Of a stretch of 64,000 nt of DNA, positions 1-9,944 are shown in pieces. Position numbers and translations under genes: made by a program. The notes under the pieces were generated by a model that saw nothing but the letters and a program-made list of their open reading frames with translations, was not told the origin of the DNA and ran no database searches. Numbering within the stretch: position 1 is the stretch's first letter; the number at the start of each line of letters is the position of its first letter. The stretch comes from Clostridiales bacterium (GTDB taxonomy: Bacteria > Bacillota > Clostridia > Christensenellales > Borkfalkiaceae), in the NCBI GenBank assembly GCA_015071005.1, contig SVIG01000001.1, forward strand, positions 248,001 to 312,000, given 5' to 3'.

Positions 1-864
1 TGCAGGTACGTCCGCCACATCAAATTGAACCGTGTCTTCTTCTGCCGTTTCAACTGTTTTACCGGAAAGAACGTAACTGTCTACGTTGCCAAGCTCCGCT
101 TTGGTGACATAATCCAATTCACCGTTTCGATAGCATAACAAATCACCTGTGGATGCGTCCAAATAATAATCGCCGCCTTCTACCAAGGTAGTTTCACCAA
201 CAAACTCATTCAAGATTTCCGCAGGAAGCGTAATTCCCGTCGCTTCGGGTCCGCGAAGATTCGTTTCATTAAGTATATTCTTAATTGAACGAGTTACAGT
301 TGAGTCAAGATATACTGGATCGTTATCCCCTACTCTATAATAAGGACGGGCTGTGAGTTCTAAACTTGCCGCTTTTTGCAAGATTTCTTCTCTCGTTTCA
401 TCAGGCTCTACAATTTCATTATAACCATTAACAATATTATTGCTGTTATAAATAATAGAGGCAGTAAAGGTATACGAACCATTCTCAAAATTAGGAATAG
501 CCGTCACGCCGGAAATCGAAGTATCGCTACCAACATAGCAAATATTTGCAACCCTATCGGTTGAAAGCGTAATTTCTTCCGTTTGCTTGGGGGCAATAAG
601 AACACCCAAAACATAATCGTTGCCCTCTAAATTGGCATTGTAAAATGCTTCATCTAATACCGCCGTATAATCCAATGAAAATGACGTACTTTCATTTTTA
701 CTACCAGTAAGAATAGTTACACTTGCGCCATTTACCAAATAATACGAACCCGTTTGCTCGGTAGCGGCTTTTGCCGAAAGAAGATTCACACCCATCGTGA
801 ACGATACTGCCGCCACTGCGGATAATAAACCTACAGTTGCTAATTTTTTATTGATTTTTTTCAT
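1..864 (-). CDS. Secreted protein, 3' end beyond window edge
   Basis: The frame is open from the ATG at 864 to the window edge (288 residues seen, no stop). The start has an AAAGGAG site about 12 bases upstream. The N-terminus is a clear signal peptide: a Lys-rich start (MKKINKKLATVGLL), a hydrophobic core and an AKAA-type cleavage region near residue 34. The rest is a polar, beta-rich extracellular sequence with no domain I recognise. It is the last visible gene of the sugar-transport operon, 16 bases after the 49-residue peptide gene, so it is probably part of the surface carbohydrate machinery. That role is inferred from position only. Confidence 0.8.
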   Translation of the reverse strand, partial: MKKINKKLATVGLLSAVAAVSFTMGVNLLSAKAATEQTGSYYLVNGASVTILTGSKNESTSFSLDYTAVLDEAFYNANLEGNDYVLGVLIAPKQTEEITLSTDRVANICYVGSDTSISGVTAIPNFENGSYTFTASIIYNSNNIVNGYNEIVEPDETREEILQKAASLELTARPYYRVGDNDPVYLDSTVTRSIKNILNETNLRGPEATGITLPAEILNEFVGETTLVEGGDYYLDASTGDLLCYRNGELDYVTKAELGNVDSYVLSGKTVETAEEDTVQFDVADVPA

Positions 865-880
865 AATGTTTCTTCTCCTT

Positions 881-1030
881 TTACCTATTTCCTGCAATCC
901 ATCCCGGGTCGAAGTCGTTCGCATTTCCATTGTCCAACCAGCTATCAGCATCGTTATTCCCACTTGCTGTCAAAACGTCGACTTCCCTGAAATAGATAAT
1001 CTCTATTATAATCGGTTTATATTCTGCCAT
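881..1030 (-). CDS. 49-residue peptide with DVLTASG motif
   Basis: A short gene with a good ribosome site (AAAAGGAGATAG just before the ATG at 1030), placed in the same direction between two secreted-protein genes with gaps of 54 and 16 bases. It starts MAEYKPIIIEIIYF, continues with REVDVLTASG, and ends in an acidic, Asn/Asp/Trp-rich tail with a final GWIAGNR. It has no membrane segment and no classical signal peptide. From memory it resembles short clostridial peptides with a KPxxEVI...DVxTxSG pattern that are common in gut Firmicutes and have no known function; that likeness was not checked. Spacing and ribosome site make it a convincing gene. Confidence 0.7.
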   Translation of the reverse strand: MAEYKPIIIEIIYFREVDVLTASGNNDADSWLDNGNANDFDPGWIAGNR

Positions 1031-1084
1031 TTTCTATCTCCTTTTGATTCCTTCAAGAAATCCAATATAAAATATCGACAACGA

Positions 1085-3496
1085 TTATATAATTGGCGTT
1101 TGAATAGCACTGGGATCTTTTTCCCAAACGGCAACTACCGTCATCGCACGTCCATCATAGGCAATAATTTGCCCACCATCAAGCATTTCCCCCATATATT
1201 GCCAACCTTTGAAAATGTATCCCATACAGCTAATATTAGTCGGGAGCGCAACCGTTTCACCTACATCAACCTTCAATTCTAAGCTTTCAATCCCCGCTAC
1301 GTATTTACCAGATACAATACCCAAATCCAAATAAATTGTACCTTGTTCAACTGCGCCAGGATTATTTTTACCCCAAAGCAATCTGTTTTCACTAATCGTC
1401 CAATATTCCGTAGAGAATAAACTCAGAATGCCACTAGTATTTTCAATATCCATTTGAAGATCTTTTATGGAATTATATTGGCGAACGCCTTTCAGTTGAA
1501 CAGTCTTTACGGTTAAAGAATCAACTGGCTTTCCATTTGCTATTGCAAAATTTTGCTTAATGTTATTCGCCAAAGCACTTAAGTAATCAGAACTGATATT
1601 AGAAGCTACAGCAACTTGCAAATTAGATTGTTCCGTTTTGCAAACCCCAATGGGGGCTTGTGATACAATCAAACAGTTTTCAAACGTAGGTTCGTTCCCA
1701 GGTTTTATTGCACCAAATGCAGAATAACAATTGTCATAGCTTACGTCCCCAATGCTCTGCGAATATTCCAAATAAGTGTATTTGAATGTGCCACCTTCAA
1801 TCTTATAAGATGCCAATACGCTTGCACCCTGTGCCACTTTGGGCAGCTGACTAATTTTCACATAAACATTGCTCGTTTTTACACCTTCTACATTTACGCC
1901 TAAAATACCCGTTGATTGTGAGAAGTTTTCAGGGTACGCCCAATTCATAAATGCAATATTCTTAATAGTGCCATAAGTTATTGATCCAAATAAACCTTGA
2001 TTGTTTTGCAATGTTAAACTCTTAATCGCATAACCATTTCCCTCTAATACACCCGTAAAGCCTTCACCTTCTTTCTTAGAAGTTATTTGAAAATCTCCTT
2101 TAGGCAAGGTATAATTTTGCGCATTAATATCGCAACCAAGTTCAATATAAAGATCTACTTTCGTTTTTTCCTTGTTAAGTACAAATACTTCCAAGTCGCT
2201 TGCTTCAGTAATATACATACCATAGACTGTAGCGTCCACATGATAAATCACCGTAGCAGTACCAATCGTTAAGGTCGTCTTATAACTTTCACTCTTATTA
2301 TTATTCAATCCAAAAATACGATTATCTTGAACCGTCAATTGCTTATCTCCCTGATAGGCATCGACGATTTCAACATCGTTATTTCCTAAGATATGCGTAA
2401 TAACTGTTTCTTCGGCAAAAGTTTCTGCATTCTTCAGAGTCCCTTTATATGTAGAGAAATATTGAATCTCTTTTTCCACTGTAGTTTCAGGACGCAATAC
2501 TTGAATAGTGAAAGTTTTGCTGTAAACTTTATCACTAATCATTGCTTCAATTGTCAATAAAGATTCACCATATTTCAATGCTTGCACAATACACGTCGTT
2601 TCATCAAACGAAACGATATCGGAACGGCTATTTATAACGGTATATTGTGCATCCGTCATCAAGACGCCATTTTTATAAATAAGAGGCAGGAAGCTATCCG
2701 ATGTTTTATATTGATTGCCGTTAAACGACTCTAACGTATACATTGTGATAAGATCGCTCGCGGTTTCTTCCTTCCCTTGTAAACGAATTTCAATGGTTTC
2801 GGTTACTTCTACTTCTACAACTGCTTGCAACGCTGGAGCATTTTCAACTGTTTTACCTCGCCAACTACCTTGAATATAAACTTGGGCAACCCCAGCTTTT
2901 AACGCTGTTAAAACATTGTCTTCCAACGTCAAAATTGTAGGGTCCGACGACGTGTAGGTAAACACCCCATCTAAAAATTCTCGGTTGTTAAATATAATTT
3001 TGGGAGCAAAAGTATACTGTTCTCCAGAGTTTACACAAAAACGGTCTGTTGTCCCAAGTTTCAGTAAAGGAGTTGCTTCCCCGAATGAAACTTGTACTTC
3101 GCAAGTTGCTTCAGCTTCACCATATATAGCTTTAATGGTTGTAGTTCCTTCTGAAATCGCTTCCACTACACCATTATTTACAACAGCCACTTGTTCGTCC
3201 TCAGATTTCCACTCTATCGTCAATCCCTCTACCATTTCAGAATAGGAAACCGTGAGTTGCTTATAATCCCCGACAATAAGTTGCACTGTCGATTCACTCA
3301 ACACGATGCTTACAGGATCGAGGGGTGGTGTGTCTGATGTCGAATCCGACGTAGAATCCGATGTCGTATTCGATGAACTTCCACTATTCTCCGAGCCGTT
3401 CCCCGAACTGCCACATCCTACAAACGCAAACAAGAAGCTTGTCACTACCGTTAAGCATACCAACAATGTAATTTTTCTCTTTCTTGTTTTTTTCAT
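1085..3496 (-). CDS. BIG2/InlB-repeat-like surface lipoprotein
   Basis: 803 residues, anchored to the outer face of the membrane. The signal peptide ends in a lipobox (FAFVGC, Cys28), followed by a Ser/Thr/Asp spacer with SDSTSDST repeats. A BIG2-type Ig-like domain spans roughly 60-140 (ends GTTTIKAIYG...). A GLUG-like/beta-helix stretch near residues 460-520 has GVLEGNGYAIKSL and GLFGSITYGTIKNIAF. The C-terminus (about 745-800) has the FKGWQYMG pattern of an InlB B-repeat. These are adhesion or glycan-binding modules; no catalytic motif is seen. It lies 37 bases after the DUF4838 gene and should be co-transcribed with the sugar transporter. The start (3496) has an AAGGGA site. Confidence 0.82.
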   Translation of the reverse strand: MKKTRKRKITLLVCLTVVTSFLFAFVGCGSSGNGSENSGSSSNTTSDSTSDSTSDTPPLDPVSIVLSESTVQLIVGDYKQLTVSYSEMVEGLTIEWKSEDEQVAVVNNGVVEAISEGTTTIKAIYGEAEATCEVQVSFGEATPLLKLGTTDRFCVNSGEQYTFAPKIIFNNREFLDGVFTYTSSDPTILTLEDNVLTALKAGVAQVYIQGSWRGKTVENAPALQAVVEVEVTETIEIRLQGKEETASDLITMYTLESFNGNQYKTSDSFLPLIYKNGVLMTDAQYTVINSRSDIVSFDETTCIVQALKYGESLLTIEAMISDKVYSKTFTIQVLRPETTVEKEIQYFSTYKGTLKNAETFAEETVITHILGNNDVEIVDAYQGDKQLTVQDNRIFGLNNNKSESYKTTLTIGTATVIYHVDATVYGMYITEASDLEVFVLNKEKTKVDLYIELGCDINAQNYTLPKGDFQITSKKEGEGFTGVLEGNGYAIKSLTLQNNQGLFGSITYGTIKNIAFMNWAYPENFSQSTGILGVNVEGVKTSNVYVKISQLPKVAQGASVLASYKIEGGTFKYTYLEYSQSIGDVSYDNCYSAFGAIKPGNEPTFENCLIVSQAPIGVCKTEQSNLQVAVASNISSDYLSALANNIKQNFAIANGKPVDSLTVKTVQLKGVRQYNSIKDLQMDIENTSGILSLFSTEYWTISENRLLWGKNNPGAVEQGTIYLDLGIVSGKYVAGIESLELKVDVGETVALPTNISCMGYIFKGWQYMGEMLDGGQIIAYDGRAMTVVAVWEKDPSAIQTPII

Positions 3497-3533
3497 AATT
3501 ATTTCATCCCTTATATTTTATAACGCTCCTTGC

Positions 3534-5666
3534 TTAAATTCCCAAGAAATCCTCATACTCCATACCATAAACCTCAGGATGGCGTTTTAAAATCTCTAAG
3601 GCCTCAGCTTTATAGATTGCTCGTTGTTCTTGCGTGAACGGTGGTGACACAGCCTCCCCGTAAATGTAAAACAACATTCCATAATAAGTTAACGATGCAA
3701 TATCAAGACGATCCCTCAAAACCGCATACAACTTAGGATCGCTTTCTTTGTGAATTGCAATATCATCTATTGCCTGATAATAATAATCTAAGAACCCTTT
3801 GATAACATCATAAGGATAATGTTCTTCAGACCAATATCGTTCCTGTAAAAGCATCGGTTTGCCTGTAGTTTGGATTGAGCGTTGGTTAAGTACTTGATAA
3901 TACGACCTTTGTGCATTAAATAGTTTCAACATTGTTGTCGATGCATCCTGATACATCGCTTCAAAATATTTTTCTATTAACATGCCTGCATCCTGATTAC
4001 TATCCCAACAAAGTTGTGCTGCTAGATAGCAAGTTACATCTGCCCATCTTGGCAATACTTCTTTACCGCCCATATAGAAGAAGGCACGTACAGTTCCCAA
4101 TGAAGCCAACCATTGAATTGTTTCATTTCCATGACCATTCACGAAATCTTGCATAAAGAAATAGCCGTAATCACCAATGGTAGAACCATACCACCACAAA
4201 TCACATATATCTCCCCATGCATCTACCCACTGCCCTTTCAATTCAGCATTGTTCTCCGTATTCGGTCCCTCAAACCAATTCCAAGGAGAAGATCCAACGG
4301 CACACCAAGCAATCACTCTTTCATTTGGAACTGCGTCTGGATACGGCAAATATTTACCCTGCGTTTCATCATAATATGCAGGCGCATTTTTCATTTCACC
4401 ATATGCAAAAAAAGCGAGTCTTAAATTAGGTCTACGATAAGGTGCATTAACATAGTTTCCCGATTCATCTTTTTCGTCCATCCACTCATAGACCATATCA
4501 ATTACATCGTTGCAAAATTTAACCATTGAGCCAGATTTTGCGCCACCATATTTCGCCGCATCTTCTAAGCACCATGCACAATTACAACTACCACCACCAT
4601 CCTCATCTGTTAATGTAACGTAGTTCTTTTCAGGATCTTTTGCATAAGGAGTTCTAATTAAAGCATCAATAATTTTATTGGCACACACCCTCTTACATCT
4701 TTCAAGAGACTCTGCATCCCCGTGCGCTGTATAGCAAATTTGTCTGCCTGAATCTGCTAGCCACTTTCTTTCACAAGTATCGCTACGAGGCTCAAGATAA
4801 TTCATTGAATTATGGAAATAATCCTGCGCCGTTCCAAGATGATCCGAGCCATAGATAAAATGAATTAAATTCTTTTCACTATAAACACTTCTCAAACGAT
4901 ACTTGCGCATTTGCAAGTCTTCCACAACTGTTTCGCCAAGTGCATATTGGTCTATCATCGTCGGGGTATTATATGTACCCGAATAACTGTTTGCACTGAT
5001 ATCCACCCAATCAATATCAGGAACATCCGTTACATTAAAATTTCTTAATTTAAGATTTTTTACCCCTGTGTCAATTGTTAGACAATTTCGGCTAAAGAAC
5101 TCATAATTGAAGCAGATCTTCATGAAGGTATACACCGCGTTTAATACGCCAGTATCCGTTCCGCCGAGAATAAAAATGGATTTCCCAACTGTTAAAATTT
5201 TTCCTCCATTTTGTTTTAATTCTGCTTTGTTATAAGTTACCCCTGCTTTTTCAAGCAATGAATTATCCCCAAAGGATATATATTTATCATTTTCGTCAAA
5301 ACTACTTATCGCGCTATCTGTGGTTTTAAGAATGTTCGTAATTCCCGTTGCTTTTTGAATTAAGGTATAAAACTCCTTATTTGCGTTTTGCATAGAAACT
5401 GTTTGAACCTCAGGAAATACCAACTTATATTGAAATACGCCGTTTTTAATAATATAATCATCTGTTTCCACTTCAGGCGCAGTATAGTCGTGTAAGCCCT
5501 GATATTGCACTTGGCTATTAAATCCTACAGTTCCAACTTCCCCAATAGGTGTTGAACCGTTTCCCGATTCATTATCAGTTTTTTTATTGGATTTACAAGC
5601 CACTGCCCCCAAGGATATGCTTAATAGCAAAATGCTTGCTATTAATCCTTTTACAAGTTTTTTCAT
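3534..5666 (-). CDS. DUF4838 (GH67-like) lipoprotein
   Basis: 710 residues. Signal peptide with lipobox LGAVAC (Cys24). The middle has a conserved DUF4838 pattern: a TDEDGGGSCNCAWC segment around residue 350 and a Trp-rich region after it. DUF4838 proteins have an N-terminal domain related to that of alpha-glucuronidases (GH67) and a barrel-like core; their substrates are mostly unproven. A glucuronic-acid-related glycan is a reasonable guess because uxuA/uxuB-like genes lie at the other end of the window. The start at 5666 follows AAAGGAGTAAGAGC. It sits 12 bases after the 1,085-residue gene, inside the transporter operon. Confidence 0.85.
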   Translation of the reverse strand: MKKLVKGLIASILLLSISLGAVACKSNKKTDNESGNGSTPIGEVGTVGFNSQVQYQGLHDYTAPEVETDDYIIKNGVFQYKLVFPEVQTVSMQNANKEFYTLIQKATGITNILKTTDSAISSFDENDKYISFGDNSLLEKAGVTYNKAELKQNGGKILTVGKSIFILGGTDTGVLNAVYTFMKICFNYEFFSRNCLTIDTGVKNLKLRNFNVTDVPDIDWVDISANSYSGTYNTPTMIDQYALGETVVEDLQMRKYRLRSVYSEKNLIHFIYGSDHLGTAQDYFHNSMNYLEPRSDTCERKWLADSGRQICYTAHGDAESLERCKRVCANKIIDALIRTPYAKDPEKNYVTLTDEDGGGSCNCAWCLEDAAKYGGAKSGSMVKFCNDVIDMVYEWMDEKDESGNYVNAPYRRPNLRLAFFAYGEMKNAPAYYDETQGKYLPYPDAVPNERVIAWCAVGSSPWNWFEGPNTENNAELKGQWVDAWGDICDLWWYGSTIGDYGYFFMQDFVNGHGNETIQWLASLGTVRAFFYMGGKEVLPRWADVTCYLAAQLCWDSNQDAGMLIEKYFEAMYQDASTTMLKLFNAQRSYYQVLNQRSIQTTGKPMLLQERYWSEEHYPYDVIKGFLDYYYQAIDDIAIHKESDPKLYAVLRDRLDIASLTYYGMLFYIYGEAVSPPFTQEQRAIYKAEALEILKRHPEVYGMEYEDFLGI

Positions 5667-5678
5667 GCTCTTACTCCT

Positions 5679-8600
5679 TTAACTTACCACCACAAAGAAA
5701 CTCTTAACAGTGCAGTTTCCTGCTGCATCTCTCGCCGTCATCGTTACTTCAAATTTACCTATATAAGAGAATGCGATTTGATTCGTATTATGATAAGCAT
5801 ATATGTAATGAGATTTTAAATCCATTACCGTAATATAACATTCAAGCGCATCACCTTGCGAAGTGTCATCCGTCAATGTATACTTAATTAAAAGAGTTTC
5901 TCCCTTATTCACGGTAATCGTTCCGCCTTCGGTAATACCACCCATAAATGTTAAAAGCGGTTTTTTGAAATCTTTAATCACAATAAACGATCTAGTTGAA
6001 CATGCATTTCCTTGCAAATCCACACAAGAATAATCCACGTAATACTCGCCAAATTCAGTAAACTTTACCTCATAAATGGTGTTTGGATTATTTTGAGTCC
6101 CATCCAATACAACTCCATCCACCGAGGTCAAATAATTACCTTTTGTATCCGTCACCTTCACCGAAAGCGTACTCGTGAGAATGGGTGATAATACATCGTA
6201 GTAAAGTACTGGATGAATTGCCACAACAGAGTCTTTTGCGTATGTCCCACGACAAGAATTTAAATCATAAAACTCAGGTTGCTTGTTATCTCTTTTTACA
6301 TTCGTACCAATATTTTGATTATTGATTGCATTGACACGAAGACCACCTACACCAGCCAATCCAACACATTCAAAATCCAAATATGCCGTTGGCGAACTAA
6401 AGCCAAAATCAATCAATATAACATTTGCGCAATTCGCAACCGTTAAAATTTTAGAACTGCTATTGTATGTGATTTGTTTTTCTACTGCACTAGAGAAGGA
6501 ATCCTTGATAATGTACTCTTTCCCGCCATTTACCGACACAACAAAGTTATCTTTTGTATCGTTATAGAACGAAATAGTAACCTTTTTACTTGTATCCGTA
6601 GGCTCAGTTAATACTATATTAAGGCGTTTATAGTCAGCATAGCCGCTATCCATCATAAATTTAAGCGAGAGATTTTGGTAACCAATGCTATTGGCGAAAC
6701 TAATCGTTGCATCGCCACGAGTTTTAACCGTCTTAAAAATTAACGGGCTACCATCTACCAACTCAAAATCATCTTGCACAAAATATTTGTCAATCTTAAT
6801 TTTTCTACTTTCCGCATAGTTCACATCAACAATGGTAGCAATATCCGACTCAACAAAAACATTATTACAAACAAATTTTAATTGTGCTGTATTTGTCCCC
6901 GTAATTTTTACTTTCCCAAGATCCTCAATTTCGGTATACTCACCATCATCAAAACGGATATAGCCTATTACATTGTTGACTGCAACTGGTTCACCTGTAG
7001 AGTAGTTATATGCTTTCACCGAAGCAAAAGAATATTCCGCATCTTTAATCAAATATCTTTCCAGTAACGGCTTTTCTAAGAAATTAATCGTATCACTGCT
7101 ATTACACATAACTGTATAAGAAACACCCGTACCGAAATAATTCATCACATTATCCGCGAACTGATATGTAAACTTATACTCACCTGCGTACAAAGGCACA
7201 AAGCGACAGTCGTTTTCAAAAAACGAATTAATCTCTGATTCACCGTACAAATCCGCCAATGTCTGGATTTGTTTCCCTTCGCACTCCATTTGAATCAATA
7301 AACGCAAACTAGATGCTTTATTTAAAGTCGATATAATGGGTTTCGGCAAAATATATTCTTCGCCAGCATTCAATACTGTAAATTTTTCCCCAATGTCAAT
7401 ATTTACAGTATTTTTTTCATCCGCCTGCCGTACGCCATATACTTTAATGGTTTCTACTTGTACATTTCCATATGTATCAGAAGCAATATACTCAATAGTA
7501 TACACATCAGAAGACTCGACTTTAAATTTACCATTTTCAATGCCTACCATTGTTTTATAGGCACTTTCATAATTTTTATAGACCGCTACATCCACTGAAG
7601 CACATCCATTAACATCTATTGATGTTGCCGTTGGAATGGTAAAATACTCCCCAACTGAAACATAACCAAAATCTCTCTCTGTTGGCGTAAAGTTTATATC
7701 GATATTCGGCTTTTTCTCGTCTTTATAAGAAAAATTATCCTCATCGACCAAATAGTCCCCACTCTCTTGACCAATGCTAAAAATATCCACTCTTGCTGCA
7801 TCAGACGTCACATAATCGTTAAACTCAAGGGATAAATAAACCTCACCCGTTGTAAAAGGCTGGTACTCCAAATTGCCATAGGCGTCATTTGTAAACTCAG
7901 TAACAAGTTGCGTCTTTGTCATCCCGCCTGTTGTAGAGCGACTATATAATCTCGAACTATCATAATCGAAGAGAATTTCTATACCATTAGTATTTTTATT
8001 TCTCCAAGTATAGCCACCAGCACCTGTTCCATAATTACCCATGAAGAGCAATCCTCTAACCCCATCCACAAACGCTTCGGTGGAATATTGTGCATTAACC
8101 GCAGCAGTAGAAGGAAGTTGAAGCCCCGCATTAGGTAAAGTATTTGTAGAGGCACGCACATATGGATTATCATATGTGTAGAGCGGAGTATTGGATGAGC
8201 TAGGTTGAGTTGTAATAGTAATTTCAATGTAGATGTTGGGATCATAACAATCCGTCAATCTTATCTTCATACCATTCGCAATCCAATAATCAAATGTATA
8301 AGAACTATTGGACGCCGAACTAAACGAAAACATCCGTGGATCAAAGCGAATGACGCTTGCTAATCCTTCTTCATTTTTATTAGACAAATCAAGAGGCTTT
8401 GAATATAAAAATTTGCTCCCATCTTCCAATCGAACAATTAAAGCACTTTCTTTGGTTACTGTAATATTATCATTAATTGATTGATAGTTCTCTCCTATTT
8501 GTTCCTCTTTGGTTGCATCATATACTGATGACTTTTCACTAGCAGTCACCGCATATAAAGTATTAAAAATATCAAATTGTGTTTCTGCTACCAACGAAAT

Positions 8601-8936
8601 CTCATTGTCATTATAAAAATAACGCAACGTATAAATTCCAGCCTGATTCAAATGAAAAGTTCTATCATCAATTATATATGTCGTTTGATCTGGATAGATT
8701 AAAACTCCATCCCCGGCCACGATTTCTTTTCCGTCGTATATAAGCTGAATTTGTGAATCAAATGCCCTATTATCGCCATACAAACAATCTTCCACTTGAA
8801 CTTGAGCATCAACCGTTACCGCTTTTGTTTCCACGGGACTATCAGGTTTTACAAACATAAAAGATAATAATATCAAAGCAAATGTAAATAAAACTAAACA
8901 TCCGATTTTAAATCTTCTAATAACCGTTTTACTCAT
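5679..8936 (-). CDS. Large secreted Ig-like protein
   Basis: About 1,085 residues. A basic N-terminus (MSKTVIRRFKIG) and a 20-residue hydrophobic segment form a signal peptide or anchor; the rest is extracellular. At least two C-terminal segments carry the bacterial Ig-like pattern that ends ARDAAGN or DLQGNACS. The middle is beta-rich and may hold a carbohydrate-binding sandwich, but no catalytic motif is visible. I chose the ATG at 8936; an in-frame TTG at 8948 would add four residues, and neither has a strong ribosome site, so translation may be coupled to the permease gene that ends 19 bases upstream. There is no C-terminal anchor. Confidence 0.8.
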   Translation of the reverse strand: MSKTVIRRFKIGCLVLFTFALILLSFMFVKPDSPVETKAVTVDAQVQVEDCLYGDNRAFDSQIQLIYDGKEIVAGDGVLIYPDQTTYIIDDRTFHLNQAGIYTLRYFYNDNEISLVAETQFDIFNTLYAVTASEKSSVYDATKEEQIGENYQSINDNITVTKESALIVRLEDGSKFLYSKPLDLSNKNEEGLASVIRFDPRMFSFSSASNSSYTFDYWIANGMKIRLTDCYDPNIYIEITITTQPSSSNTPLYTYDNPYVRASTNTLPNAGLQLPSTAAVNAQYSTEAFVDGVRGLLFMGNYGTGAGGYTWRNKNTNGIEILFDYDSSRLYSRSTTGGMTKTQLVTEFTNDAYGNLEYQPFTTGEVYLSLEFNDYVTSDAARVDIFSIGQESGDYLVDEDNFSYKDEKKPNIDINFTPTERDFGYVSVGEYFTIPTATSIDVNGCASVDVAVYKNYESAYKTMVGIENGKFKVESSDVYTIEYIASDTYGNVQVETIKVYGVRQADEKNTVNIDIGEKFTVLNAGEEYILPKPIISTLNKASSLRLLIQMECEGKQIQTLADLYGESEINSFFENDCRFVPLYAGEYKFTYQFADNVMNYFGTGVSYTVMCNSSDTINFLEKPLLERYLIKDAEYSFASVKAYNYSTGEPVAVNNVIGYIRFDDGEYTEIEDLGKVKITGTNTAQLKFVCNNVFVESDIATIVDVNYAESRKIKIDKYFVQDDFELVDGSPLIFKTVKTRGDATISFANSIGYQNLSLKFMMDSGYADYKRLNIVLTEPTDTSKKVTISFYNDTKDNFVVSVNGGKEYIIKDSFSSAVEKQITYNSSSKILTVANCANVILIDFGFSSPTAYLDFECVGLAGVGGLRVNAINNQNIGTNVKRDNKQPEFYDLNSCRGTYAKDSVVAIHPVLYYDVLSPILTSTLSVKVTDTKGNYLTSVDGVVLDGTQNNPNTIYEVKFTEFGEYYVDYSCVDLQGNACSTRSFIVIKDFKKPLLTFMGGITEGGTITVNKGETLLIKYTLTDDTSQGDALECYITVMDLKSHYIYAYHNTNQIAFSYIGKFEVTMTARDAAGNCTVKSFFVVVS

Positions 8937-8954
8937 ATTTTTACCCAACTTTTT

Positions 8955-9932
8955 TTATTCTTTTACTCCACCAAGGGAAAGATTTCCCATCAACTTACTT
9001 TTCAAAACAAGAAATATAGTCAAAGAAGGCAATGCCAACAACATTAAAGCCGCCAACTGATAGGGAACATATGCAAACTGCGTATTTTGAACTATATTAT
9101 CAAATACGCCATAAGCAAGCGTCGGGTACGAAGGCATCATCAATAACGATGTGTTATAATCATTCCAAGACGCCATAAATAACACCATAATTACAGAAAA
9201 GATGGTTGTTTTTGAAAGCGGAATAGCAATAGAGCACATAATGCGTAATTGCGAAGCGCCATCTATTTCCGCTGCTTCATAGTAAGTCTGCCCCATATTA
9301 TCAAAAAACGCATAAAACACAAGGAAATACATACTATAAAAGCCTGCGCACTTGATAAACAAGCCAAATACATTATCGTACAAATTCAAACGTCTTAATA
9401 AGTTAATCGACGCTGCCGTATTACCTACAATAGGCGTAGCCATTACAAATAAAACAGCGGTGTATACAATAATACTAAACTTAAATTTGTACTGAGAACA
9501 TACGTATGCTGCCAAGCACGAAACCATCGCGGGAATAACAGAATACGCAAAACCTATAATTAAACTATTGATGAGAAAGACAAACAATGTTCCTGGTCCA
9601 TCATACTGAATAGAATGTGTAACCAATTTTGGAGAAAAAATCCCACTATAATAAGAAACGACTCGTTTGTACTTCATATTTTTGAACATTACGATATAAT
9701 TACCAAAAATATTATCATAATCTTCACTCAAGGGATATTTTTTAAACAATGAAAAATCCGGCCAACCGTCAGGATTAACACCAAATTCCAAAATATGTTT
9801 TAGTGAATTTACAATCCCCCAACCTATAGGAAACAACATTAAAAAAGCATATACCAACAAAACCAATCCCAATATAATTACAAAAGGATTAAGTATTAGT
9901 TTCCTTTTCTTTCTTATTGCTTTTATTTTCAT
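8955..9932 (-). CDS. Carbohydrate ABC transporter permease (MalG type)
   Basis: 325 residues with about six hydrophobic segments. It carries the EAA loop that docks the ATPase (EAAEIDGASQLRIMCSIAIP, about residues 217-236) as in CUT1 MalG-type inner-membrane permeases. A larger than usual extracytoplasmic segment follows the first membrane helix. The start at 9932 has AAGGAGGGCGTGAA. It lies 12 bases after its partner permease. No ATPase gene is in the operon; CUT1 systems of Firmicutes commonly share one MsiK/UgpC-like ATPase encoded elsewhere. The substrate is probably an oligosaccharide, not specified by the sequence. Confidence 0.92.
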   Translation of the reverse strand: MKIKAIRKKRKLILNPFVIILGLVLLVYAFLMLFPIGWGIVNSLKHILEFGVNPDGWPDFSLFKKYPLSEDYDNIFGNYIVMFKNMKYKRVVSYYSGIFSPKLVTHSIQYDGPGTLFVFLINSLIIGFAYSVIPAMVSCLAAYVCSQYKFKFSIIVYTAVLFVMATPIVGNTAASINLLRRLNLYDNVFGLFIKCAGFYSMYFLVFYAFFDNMGQTYYEAAEIDGASQLRIMCSIAIPLSKTTIFSVIMVLFMASWNDYNTSLLMMPSYPTLAYGVFDNIVQNTQFAYVPYQLAALMLLALPSLTIFLVLKSKLMGNLSLGGVKE

Positions 9933-9944
9933 TTCACGCCCTCC

